From Edolisoma coerulescens (Eukaryota; Chordata; Aves; Passeriformes; Campephagidae): a stretch of DNA of 64,000 bases. Shown in pieces: positions 13,986-24,069 of the stretch (the stretch's first letter is position 1; each line of letters begins with the position of its first letter). The notes under the pieces were generated by a model. That model did no database searches, was not told the DNA's origin, and saw only the letters and a list, made by a program, of their open reading frames with translations. Location of the stretch: assembly GCA_013397115.1 (NCBI GenBank), contig VWZW01007296.1, positions 417,003-481,002 of the forward strand, written 5' to 3'. The translations under genes and the position numbers were made by a program.

Positions 13986-15443
13986 TGGTCCTAATTACAG
14001 GATAAGTTATTGGTTTTAATAAGTTAAGTGTATGGCAAATGTTCTTCAGTTGTGTGCCAATATTGTGAGACAAATAATGATGATTCCAGGATAATATTAG
14101 GACCCCTTGGTTAGCTGGACAATTGTTATTTCCATCATTCTGTTGACAACCCTGCGGAGCAGAGCTGTGCAGAAACACTCAGCATCCTTTGGGATCCAGC
14201 CTGCTATTGATACAGATTCCAAATGGACAGACCTGGAGCACAAACCCTTCCAGACAAGTGGACAGCAATGCTCCTCCTCAGGTGTGCACTAAGCCAGCCA
14301 TGAAAACGATGCTGCCAGCACATCAGGAACACTATTCCCTGTAAACAGGGCTCCCAGTCATGCCCAACAGGCACCTGCTCACTTTAACTGAACGCTGCTG
14401 ATCCTGGGAGCCACCCTGGTTCCTCGGCTCTGGGAAGGGATTCGTAATGGACACAAAACACAGCTCTGGTTTGGTCATGAAGACAGTTTGTCATATTTTC
14501 TCTCCTTTCAAAACACAGGTAGGAGAGCTGCTACAGGACCTGCCACCAACCAGAAACTGTTCTGCAGGTGGTGCATGGACAGATTCCAAGAGCTGCAGCA
14601 GAGTGAGCTGATCCCTGCTTCTCACCTTCCAGTGGGAGGCCAGCTGGGAAGGTTAGAGCTGCTGGTGCTAGGCCAGACACATGGAATTCATTTAAGTGTC
14701 TGGCAAACAACTTCACCAAAAGATGCTGAAAATTCTGCTAGTGAAAGTAGCTCAGCAATCTGAGCTTGTTGTCCCACTTGAACCACAAAGTTCTGCCTTG
14801 CTATAGGTGTTGCTGCAGGACAAAGCTGAGCAAAATCTGTGACTCTGCTTTAGCTTATTTTTAAATTCTCATTGAAGCCATTTCACAAACTTTCTCCAGC
14901 ATGTTTATGACCCAAATCGTATATTTTCAGACTTGAATCACAAGTCAACCCACACCTTCCCTCATCCTTCTCATCTGAAAGCAAAGCAATGCTTCAGAAG
15001 GTTCAATGGCAGGAGCAGTGCCTCAGGCCTTCTGTTCGACATTAAATGTGACAGCAGAACCAGAACACACACGGGGAAATGAACACAAACAGTGCTGCTG
15101 ACAGTACATGCTGCACCTGCAGAGGTAGAAGCTGCAGGGACAAGTTGTGTTTACATTTATCAATCCAGTGCTGGGTGTAAAGACTCCAGGAAATGAGGAG
15201 GGAAAATAGTGCCTATTCAGCTTCACGCAGCTCTCACCTGGTAATGGTGACAGGGGCATGGCCATGGCAGACAGTTAGTGGCCTCTCTGTCTCTCCTGAA
15301 AAAAACATTTAGCCACTAGATTTTTCTTTAAAAAATAATTCTGATCCTGGAAACACACCAAAAAAACCAGCCGAACCATCGAGACAACTGAGTAACAAGG
15401 AACGAAAAGAGAACCGGCCTCCCATGACTTGCCACCCACGGCA
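13986..15443. other. Intergenic, nothing recognised
   Basis: This is the stretch between the CR1 fragment and the CpG island upstream of THUMPD3. It holds only short unsupported open frames on both strands (up to about 90 codons), and I see no repeat family or RNA gene. The last part could contain distal THUMPD3 promoter sequence, but no specific element is clear. Confidence 0.5.
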
Positions 15444-15811
15444 CAGGGGTTATGGCAGCAGCGGCGGCTGTGTGGGTGCTCGGGGCCAGAACCCCCGCAG
15501 CCCAGCTCGGGAGCTCAGCGCCGGGAGCCGAGGGGCTGCGGGGACCGAGGGGCGCGGGGACACCCACGATCCCGGAGCGCCGGGCTTGGAGCCGGGGAGT
15601 GACCCGCGGGCCCGCCAGCGCTCCTCGAGGCGAATGAACGCCCGTGCCACCGGCTGGGAACACGCACGGAGCCGCCCGCGCCGACCTCGGCCGAGGGTCC
15701 CCCACGCGCTCCCCGCGGCTCCGGCCCGACCCACACCCGGTCCCCGCGGGGCCGCGGCGCCGCCTCCCGCCCGCGCCCAGCAGCGAACCGCGGGCAGCGG
15801 GGGCGGTGCGN
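15444..15811 (+). promoter_or_regulatory. THUMPD3: CpG island / promoter region of THUMPD3
   Basis: GC content rises abruptly at about 15.45 kb, with dense CpG dinucleotides continuing to the first visible coding sequence at 15812. A CpG island directly 5' of a housekeeping gene is the expected promoter. The island is interrupted at 15811 by a single N, beyond which coding sequence starts mid-protein, so real sequence (non-coding exon, intron, start of coding) is probably missing there. No TATA box is evident. Confidence 0.65.
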
Positions 15812-18800
15812 GGGCAAGATCTACTTCGAGGTCCCGGCCCGGAGCCTGCCTCAGGTCCGTGCGGGCTGCCCGCCCCGCTCCCCGCTCCGCCGGCCGCTGT
15901 TCCCGCTGCGGGCGGGGCGGTGCGGTGGGTCCCGGCCCCGGTGCGGTGGGTCCCGGCCCCGCTGCGGTGGGTCCCGGCCCCGCTGCCGTGGGTCCCGGCC
16001 CCGCTGCCGTGGGTCCCGGCCCCGCTGCCGTGGCTCCCAGCCCCGGAACGGTAGGTCCCGGCCCCGGTGCGGTGGGTCCCGGCCCCTCCGAGCGGGACGC
16101 TTCGATGTCGGAGGCCTCCGGTACGGACAGCGTTCTGCACTCAGCTGCGGCCGGCCTGGGAGCAGCAGCTGTATCCGCCTTTACTGGGGTTTGAAGGGAG
16201 ATGAAATGATAGATGGGGACGTTAAATCAGTGCAAAGACGTAAACTGATAACTCCCATGGGGACTAAAGGTGGAAAACCTTAGTCTCTGAAATCTCGACA
16301 TAAGACGGCAAAGTTCTAACGACAGTAAACGCAGTCCCCACGGCACACCGTTAGTAATGTGTCGCCGTGCCTTTCCATCTCTTCTAGGTCCATCGTCTGA
16401 GGTCAGTGGATAATTTATTTGTTGTTGTTCAGGAGTTCAAAGACTATCAATTTAAAGAAAATAAGGTGAGTTACTCCTAATTTTCAGTCAGTTCTAGGAT
16501 TTGGAGTGTTGTTTGGGGTTTTTAGTTTGAGACTGGTATCAAAGTATTCTGTTTGTTCAACAAGTTTTTCATTTCTGATATTATTCCAGTTCCCTTCTGG
16601 CTTGTAAATGGAAGTGTGACCATGTCGTTTAACATAATTTCTACAGTTAAATACTTTGCATGGGCAAAATCTAGGATAAGAGCTGATGCTTTCTTTGCAG
16701 GTCACAGGTATAGGACAGTGAAGTGTCACTTTGGTCACTTAATACAGCATTAGTTGTCTATTTTACAAGATAAATGATGAAATCCTCTGGGTCTTGTGAT
16801 TTTCAGTGTAATTCTGTTTAGTTATAGCAAAACCAGGCAAAAACCTGTAAGCTTCACTTAAACATGTAGTGGATTAATGTTTAATAGACTACTTTGAGAG
16901 ACCTAAAAATAAACGATAACTTGTACAAGTATGGAATGACTTCAAAGCACAACTTTTTCTGTCTGTTAAAGGAAGATGCTCTAAAGGATTTGGAAGATTT
17001 GGTTAAGAAGCTGCCCTGGACCGATCCATTGAAAGTTTGGGAGTTGAACAACAGCTTGAAAAAGAAAAAGACAAAACGCAAAAAACACAATCTGCAGAGT
17101 CCTGCAAGCAGAGAGAAGCTGAATGATGGTGGAGAAGAGGGAGGAGCAGACCAAAATAACACTAATGACCAGGAGGACTGTGCCCAAAACCCTGTGGCTG
17201 TGGAACCCACTGGTGGCCAGGACACAGAGAAGCACCAAGGAGTGACATCCAGAAATGGGGCGGAGGAGGAGGAAGATAACGAGCAATCAGATGTGAAAGT
17301 TGAAGTGCAGACGAGTTCTGAGAGTAGGGCCAAGGCTGGTGACAGTCAGACAGGCAAAGGAGAGGCGAAGGTGCTGAGGTTCCGAGTGACGTGCAACAGA
17401 GCTGGAGACAAGCACAGCTTCACATCGAATGAGGCTGCAAGAGACTTCGGTGGAGCTGTGCAAGAGCACTTCCAGTGGAAAGCTGACATGACTAATTTTG
17501 ATGTGGAGGTATAGTGGCGTGCCTTGGAAATACCTAAGTTTCTGCTGTACAAATCTTTAGTTCTTGTTTCTGGTGCTTACAGATCCCCAAACTGCGTTCC
17601 AGAGACTCTGGAACTGAAAACTGGTAATGCTGAAATCGGCCTCCTCTGAAGCGTTTATTTCCCTGGCACATTATGTGTGTCCTCTGATCCAAGCACTTGT
17701 CTTGCTTTCACCTTTAGTGAATCTTTCCTCTAATGCATTGTTTAATACCAGTCTAAGTTACCAGGAAATGCTCCATATGGAAGCTGGTTTTGGGGTGAAG
17801 GGGACAGAAAGAGTTAACAATAACTGTCTGGTGTTTATTTCCTGTCAGGGGAGAGCAGAGGCTGGGAAAATAAAACCAGCACCCCTGGCCTGTCGGTGGT
17901 GAGGAGCCACTGTTTTTGAGGGGCAGAAAGACTTGAGTTTTTATTGCACGTTTACTAAGGGCTGGCCACTGGCCTGGAGTGAGATTTCACCTTCTTAGTT
18001 AATGTAGTCCCCATCACAAATACATTTTTATTGCTGCTTTGCAGATGCTTCACTGTGTCTTGCAGGACTTACTGGGCAAGTAAGTAACTTACCAGGCTTC
18101 TCCCCCAGACTTACAAACCAAATCTTTTAAGAAGCCAGTGCAATGGTTATAGCACTTTAAAAAGTCTTGTGCAAACAGATTCGGTGTGAATGAGAGAGTA
18201 TGTGAATGCTCTCCTGAATTCTGTCCTATTAAAATTGTGCCTTGCTTTACTTCCAAGAAGAAAAGGTTTTTTATACATCATTCCTGGATTTTAAATTACC
18301 ATCTAAGATTTCCATAAGTATTTACCAGGCATTCTGTGGAAAGCTTCTGTTACTCCTGAAATTCACTTCAAGTTTTTCTTTAGGTTCTTCTGAATATTCA
18401 CAACAATGAAGTCGTGGTGGGGATTGCATTAACTGAAGAGAGTCTCCACAGACGGAATATCACACACTTTGGACCCACAACACTGCGTTCGACTCTGGCT
18501 TACGGCATGCTCAGGTCAGGGCAGTTGTGTTGTATTATGCTCAGTTAACAAGTCATTTTGTTTCAGAAATTAAACCTTTTATCTCCCCCACTGCTTCCTC
18601 AGAAACCATTTCTGTTAATTCTTAAGGAAAAATAAATAAAAAACCCCTGGAGTTGCTGACTCCATGTATCTTGTAATAACAGTGGGTGTTTCCCAGCCAA
18701 GGAAAGTAAACATTTGCTGTATTAGCCAAGTTTCAAAATAGCGTATCACATTCTTGAAAGACTATCGCTGCATTGCTGGTTATAAAATAGTAATTAACTA

Positions 18801-20493
18801 GTGGAAAAAATAATCACAGAAAGTTTTTTGTTAGAAGGGTAGAATCAGAGTGATTAAAAAAGTTCATTTTCCCCTCTTTACAGAAATCCAGGTTTTTAAG
18901 ACATTTCTCACCATGTCTTTTCTTCTGTTCCTCAGACTCTGTGATCCCCAGCCCACAGATATCATAGTTGATCCCATGTGTGGTACAGGTGCGATACCAA
19001 TAGAGGTGATTCTTCCTTGATTTTTTAAACTTAATTAAACTTGTCTGTATCTGCAGCTGAATAATATGTGTAAGTGTTCTTGGTAATGACTGAATAGCAA
19101 GCTCCAATCTCACCGGTTTTTGAACAGATACAAATACACTTTTTGAAAATGACCTCATAGGAACATAGCAGGAAGAAGCTAAATCCAAAAGTATTTTGAG
19201 CTTTAAAGGTGCATAATACAGCTGTCTGTTGCAGAATTCTAAATTCCCTGCCATCCACTTGCAGTCACTTTATTGTATTCTGTCATGTTTGAGAAATTAT
19301 TCTGGATTTTTTTTCATTCAAGCAGTGTTGATGCTAATGTTGCTTATTATCGTTTCCTCCCCAGGGAGCTGCAGAATGGCCCCACTGCTACCACATTGCA
19401 GGGGATAACAGCCCTCAGGCAGTGAAGAGAGCAGCAAACAACATCTGCTCCTTACTGAGGAAAAACGAGAGTAAGGACAGGTGAGAGGAGCATGAGGGAT
19501 TTTCCTTTCCCGCAGTGTTGTATGCACAGAAATCCACTTTGCATCGGTGCATTTGAGTGTGTGGTTCATATTTGCTTGTTTATTTTGTTGCCAACGTTGT
19601 AGACCTCCCCAGTGTAAAAACCTTCTGAGTGCTCATGTCTGAGGTAACTGCCTTTGCTCTTGCAGCAGCACCGCCCTGGGCGTTCCCTTGGACATCATCC
19701 AGTGGGACATCTGCAACCTTCCTCTGCGGACGGGCTCTGTGGACATCGTAGTGACAGACATGCCCTTTGGGAAGAGGTGGGATGTGCTGGAGAGGTGCTG
19801 CTCCTCACTGCCGCGGCTGCGCGCGCTCTCCCGCTCCGGGGCTGGGCTTCTCCCCTGTTAGGGGCTTAACTGGGCCTGGTTGGGAAGGAGTCATGAGCCC
19901 TGTGTTAAAAATGAAGCCTGAAACTAACAGTGACTGGGGTTCTGAATGAGCAGATTGGTGTCTGGGAGACCAACACTGAACTGGTGTCAGTGATCACAAT
20001 GGGGATCTGAATGTATCTTGCAGGATAGGGTCGAAGAAGAAGAACTGGGATCTCTACCCAGCTTGCCTGATGGAGATGGGCCGGATCTGCACCCCAGGGA
20101 CAGGCAGGGCTGTGCTGCTTACTCAGGACAAGAAATGCTTTGCCAAGGTTTGTTTTGTGAGAGAAAATCAAACCTATTTACACTTGAAAATACATTGAGA
20201 GAAAAATTGTAAGCCGTCATCATTACAAAAGATACTTCACTTACAGAGAAGAAATTAGTAACACTGAAAAGTCCCTTAATGTTGTCATCAGATGGGTTAC
20301 AGAATAATAAAAAATAATGTTATTGTCCTAATGGCATTCTTTGGCTGGTTTTGGCTTGCAGGCCTTGTCCCGCGTGGGACACATCTGGCGCAGAGCTCAG
20401 ACCGTGTGGGTGAACGTGGGGGGACTCCATGCTGCGGTATATCTGCTGAGGCGCACGTGGGAGAGAGCAGAAGAGAGAAGATCCTTCTGGTAA
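15812..20493 (+). CDS. THUMPD3: THUMP domain-containing protein 3, tRNA guanosine N2-methyltransferase (5' partial)
   Basis: Nine visible coding exons join in phase: 15812-15854, 16388-16465, 16972-17508, 18384-18514, 18936-19005, 19365-19480, 19666-19776, 20024-20147, 20362-20493 (TAA). They give about 446 residues; human has about 507, and the missing part is the N-terminal ~85 residues, lost at the N at 15811. The Lys/Glu-rich linker and THUMP domain lie in exon 3 (around FRVTCNRAGDKHSF). The Rossmann methyltransferase follows, with SAM-binding motif DPMCGTG (exon 5) and catalytic-type TDMPFG (exon 7, DLPFG in human). The protein ends shortly after WVNVGGLHAAVYLLRRT with a C-terminus shorter than the human one. 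In mammals THUMPD3 works with TRMT112 to make N2-methylguanosine at tRNA position 6. The exon 7 acceptor could also be three bases downstream. Identity is secure; the start is not in this assembly. Confidence 0.95.
15925..16087 (+). repeat. 21-bp GC-rich minisatellite in THUMPD3 intron
   Basis: About eight imperfect tandem copies of a 21-bp unit (core gtgcggtgggtcccggcccc) lie just inside the first visible THUMPD3 intron. Because the unit is a multiple of three it keeps several frames open and creates spurious ORFs of over 250 codons on both strands, one reading as AVGPGP repeats. Most units contain a GTGGGT, which resembles a 5' splice site. Two units near 16030-16055 are degenerate. Confidence 0.9.
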
Positions 20494-20964
20494 ACTGCGT
20501 GGAAGAAGACAAGAGACACTTCCAGACTTTGTTGAATGGCCATCTGGTAAAGCAGACACCCGAGAGCATAGGTCTGTCAGTGTCGAAACCAAACAACCTA
20601 TGCAGAAATTATCACACAAATATTAAACCAGGGATCAGCTTGAGAGCTGCCAGTTCTACTGTGTGTTCTGAAACCTTATTATTTAAATCACCTCTGCTCT
20701 CTGCCACCCAAACTGAAATTCTTTAGTGGAATTAGTAATTCTTTCCCTGGCCTGAATCTTCTCTTGTATTTTTCGGTTGTGTTTATTTCTTCTGCTTACG
20801 GTAGAAAACATGTTGAGGCAGCTCTGGGGGTAACAGTAATTTATTTACCAAGCTGTATCTTCAAATGACTAACAGTACTACTAAGACATTCACCGGAAGG
20901 GGTTCAGAGGTAGTATCTCTAACGTAGTTTTCTAATTTATACCACTGCACAAATGTAAACTAAT

Positions 20965-20970
20965 AATAAA
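20965..20970 (+). terminator. THUMPD3: Candidate THUMPD3 poly(A) signal
   Basis: A canonical AATAAA lies about 470 bases after the THUMPD3 stop codon in an AT-rich 3' flank. It is the first such hexamer I noticed in a plausible position. The actual cleavage site cannot be fixed without transcript data. Confidence 0.45.
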
Positions 20971-22185
20971 CCAATATCTAGTTTTTGTGGTCTGATAAGC
21001 AAATTCCAGTTGGCAAACAGTATGCTGTGCTTCTGGTTCTCCTGCCTGTTACCTCACCTTAGTGCTAATTACCAGTAAATGTCTAATCCATGTTTTAGTG
21101 CTCCATTGCCACGGGTGAGGGGGTAACACAGAGCCTTAGAAAACAGTCTGTAGTTACTATTTGAGGACAGAGATTCTTTTAGCAGTTATGTTAAAAAGTT
21201 CGTGGTTTTGGTGTCTACCATAGGCACATCAAGGTGGCAATTTGAGTTTCTTGGGTGATTTAACTACCGCAGTTACGCTGCCACAGTATTCACAAAAATA
21301 TTGTTGCAAGTATTTTTTTTCTTCTGTGACCATACTATGACTTCTCAAGCCTCTTACTCTGCTCATCAGAGGCTGAAAACACATTGCCAGTTTGTCCTTT
21401 TCATTACAGTGTGTTGATGCTAAGTATGTGTAACTGTTCAGAGGTGAATTAACAAATATTAAAGTTTTAGAAGTTTTGCATAAAGAGGTGAGTCTTAATT
21501 GTGTTCTTTTTCTGGTTCATGTCCAGATTAAAGAATGCAGGAAGGAGATGAGGTATAGTGATGTCTGAATAGCTCTGCTCTGTTACAAGTGTCAATTTGT
21601 GCTCTGACTTGCACAGTTTGAAGCAGTTGCTGTTAAAGCCTTCAGTTCTCTTTTTACGGAAGATTCGCACCAGACACTGAGGAATAGCAGCTTTTTTTCA
21701 GTTAAGGCAATCAGCCTCCCTGTTTATATATGCCACACAATCCTGTAGTGTTGCTCACAGCTTCTTTACAGTATCAGGATATAGACTACATTCTATGATG
21801 TGGATTTACTATTTTCTTCTCATAGAAGGAACACGGGGGAAGTGGCTCCTTTTGCGCAAGGGCCAGCAAACAAGCATGGCCAGCAGTTCTTGTACCTCTG
21901 GCTGTACTGGGAAAAATGTAACTGACGGGTGATGGTTTTTCTTGCATCATTCTCTACCAATTTATACACTTCTCCCTCACAGGCTGCTAGAGGGACAGAA
22001 ATTAGGAAAGGATCCCTCCTCTAAGTATTGTTGGAGAATACTGAGTATTCTAAAAGAAAAAGCTGGTAAAAGGTGTTGAGACATACAAGGAAAATGCACT
22101 GTTTTTATGCTTTTAGTACTGTAATTTGCAATCACTGTGGAGAAAAATACACTTAAACTGCCTTCACATACTTCATTACTGCCCT
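20971..22185. other. Spacer downstream of THUMPD3
   Basis: AT-rich sequence without a supported exon or repeat. It may include a longer alternative THUMPD3 3' UTR. The only open frame of note (about 67 codons, minus strand, near 21.5 kb) has no recognisable features. Confidence 0.5.
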
Positions 22186-22254
22186 GGATGGAGGAGTTGG
22201 AAAGAGATGGTATTTAAGGTCCCTTCCAACCCAACCCATTCTGTGATTCTTTAA
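22186..22254 (+). mobile_element. CR1 LINE 3' end
   Basis: The sequence 'aaggtcccttccaaccca' followed by 'attctgtgattctt' is the hallmark 3' terminus of CR1, which ends in short octamer repeats like ATTCTATG. Only the last ~70 bases are preserved, in plus orientation. Confidence 0.85.
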
Positions 22255-22305
22255 AATGGTGTGTTTGGAGGGCTGTCTGTTATCACTCACTTGAAAAAGC
22301 AAAAT

Positions 22306-22505
22306 GAATGGTTTGGGTTGGAAGGGACCTTGTAGATCATCCAGTCCCACCCCCTGCCATGGGAGGGACACCTTCCACTGTCCCTGGTTGTTCCAAGCCC
22401 CATCCACCCTGGCCTTGGGCACTGCCAGGGATCCAGGGGCAGCCACAGCTGCTCTGGGCACCCTGTGCCAGGGCCTCAGCACCCTCACAGGGAATGATTT
22501 CTTTT
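22306..22505 (-). mobile_element. CR1 LINE 3' fragment, inverted relative to its neighbour
   Basis: Starting with 'ggtttgggttggaagggacc' and continuing through 'catccagtcccaccccctgc', 'caccttccactgtccc' and 'ccatccaccctggccttggg', this is the reverse complement of a CR1 3' end of about 200 bp. It sits about 50 bp from the plus-oriented CR1 end at 22186-22254, so the two are tail to tail. Confidence 0.88.
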
Positions 22506-22799
22506 CAATATCTAGTTGATTTTTCTCAAATTTTAGTGCTTTCATGTGTGTGTGAGAAAGATAATATAGTGTTTGGGAATCTACAGCTCAAGGATAATGG
22601 GATGTTGTTTTGGCGCCCAGAGACCGGGAGAGGAGGGAATTGCCAGCTTAACCGTTACTGGCTGAGGAGGCTTACCTGTTACTGGTGCTTGTGGCAACCC
22701 CGGTGAGCCCAGTGCCTTAGTCACAGGAGCTGTGAGCTGAGGCCGGTGAGTGATGACTCGTGTGCCAAACGCCTGTTGCTGTTTTCCGTCTGTTCGTTA

Positions 22800-22921
22800 A
22801 AAGGCTTTGGCGGGTCCGTGTGCGGGCCAGCGCCGCCCCCACCCCGCCGGGCTCCCCTCACGGCGGCCCCGCCCCGCCCGCCGGGCTCCCCTCACGGCAG
22901 CCCCGCCCGCCGGGCTCCCCN
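22800..22921 (+). promoter_or_regulatory. VHL: CpG-rich VHL 5' region with tandem repeat
   Basis: Dense CpG sequence directly precedes recognisable VHL coding sequence. A repeated block beginning GCCGGGCTCCCC starts at 22846, 22880 and 22909; the third copy is cut by a single N at 22921, where readable VHL exon 1 begins. The region may be promoter, 5' UTR or N-terminal coding sequence. It is open in the VHL frame, but its Pro/Ala-rich translation is not recognisable. Confidence 0.55.
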
Positions 22922-24069
22922 CGTGCTGCCCGTCTGGCTGGACTTCGAGGGCCGGCCGCGCTGCTACCCCGTCCTGCGGCCGCGCACCGGGCGCGTCATG
23001 CGCAGCTACCGGGGTGGGTGCGGNNNNNNNNNNNNNNNNNNNNNNNNNNNNNNNNNNNNNNNNNNNNNNNNNNNNNNNNNNNNNNNNNNNNNNNNNNNNN
23101 NNNNNNNNNNNNNNNNNNNNNNNNNNNNNNNNNNNNNTGGGGTGGAATTTACCCTTTTGCCTTCCCCCCTGCCTTTTTCCTTTCTCTTCCCTTTTCCCTT
23201 CTTCCATTTTTACCTTTCCCTTCCTTTTCCCTTTTTCTCTCTCAATTTCGTTTGCTCTTCCTCTTTCTTTTACCCTCTCCTTTTCCCATTTCCTTTTGCC
23301 CTTTTCTTTTTCCTTTTCTTTCTTCTCTCATTTTCCCCTTTTTCCTTTCTCCTCTGTATTCATACCAGTGACTGGGGCCACGGTAGTGGCCTGTGCTCAG
23401 TTCCCTGTGCTTGGTCCCTTGTGAGCAGATGCCACTCATTAAAAAGTGCCATAATTGGGGTATTCCCACCTTGTTCCCTGCCAGGGCACCTCTGGCTGTT
23501 CCGGGACGCAGGGACCAATGACGGGCTGCTCGTCAACCAGCAGGAGCTGTTCGTGGCGGCCCCCAATGTGACCAAAGCTGACATCACACTGCCAGGTAAG
23601 GGACAGGACCGCATGTGCCCTAGGGAATTCTGAACTTGGTCTCTTTGGACCTGTTACGACTAGTGAGAAATCAGATCCTCATGATATTAAACCTGCTCAG
23701 ACACTGGAAGAGATGCCTCTTGGCAGGAACCACATCTGTCTGCTCTCTGGAGAGCCCAGCCTGTCGTGGGTCACTGCTGCGGGCTGTACGCTGTGTTCAC
23801 ATGCTCAGAGCAGCATCGTTGGCATTAGAGCAGCAGCTGAGAGTCCTCGTGACAAGGTTGTGTTGTGTTTGTGTTTAACTGCAGTGTTCACCCTGAAGGA
23901 GAGATGTCTGCAGGTTGTGCGCAGTCTGGTCAGCCCAGTGGACTACAGGAAACTGGACATTGTTCAGTCGTTATATGATGAGCTGGAGGATCATCCTGAT
24001 ATTTGGAAGGATCTTCAACGGCTTTCTTTGGAGAGGAATGAAGCACTGAGGAACAAAATTCTGGAATAA
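22922..24069 (+). CDS. VHL: von Hippel-Lindau tumour suppressor (5' partial)
   Basis: Three exons: visible exon 1 22922-23013, exon 2 23485-23595, exon 3 23885-24069 (TAA), with phases matching the human gene. VHL is the substrate receptor of the CUL2-elongin B/C ubiquitin ligase that binds prolyl-hydroxylated HIF-alpha. The visible protein starts at VLPVWLDF (around human residue 84). Hydroxyproline-pocket residues corresponding to human W88, Y98, S111, H115 and W117 are present; the human H110 position is Arg. Exon 3 carries the elongin C-binding helix (TLKERCLQVVRSL) and the CUL2-contacting C-terminal helices. The N-terminal third and start codon are not identifiable because of an N at 22921, and intron 1 contains a 114-base N gap. 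Identity is very secure. Confidence 0.96.
23024..23137. other. Assembly gap (114 N) in VHL intron 1
   Basis: A run of N begins ten bases after the VHL exon 1 donor and ends just before a long pyrimidine-rich tract. The combination of a GC-rich exon and low-complexity intron probably defeated sequencing. True gap length is unknown. Confidence 0.98.
23148..23362 (+). repeat. Polypyrimidine (C/T) low-complexity tract
   Basis: About 210 bases consist almost only of C and T in irregular CCCTTTTCC-type runs, with rare interruptions. It lies in VHL intron 1 next to the N gap. The irregular unit suggests a degenerate pyrimidine microsatellite. Such tracts can form triplex DNA; that is inference. Confidence 0.85.

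Noticed and set aside
15328..16194. Overlapping open frames of 270 (minus) and 256 (plus) codons
   Set aside because: Both are kept open by the 21-bp (multiple of three) minisatellite and CpG-rich sequence, cross the N at 15811, and overlap the true THUMPD3 exon in other frames.
22746..23633. 295-codon frame apparently giving a long VHL N-terminus
   Set aside because: It reads through an N, the exon 1 donor, the 114-N gap and the pyrimidine tract. Only the parts at 22922-23013 and 23485-23595 are VHL exons.
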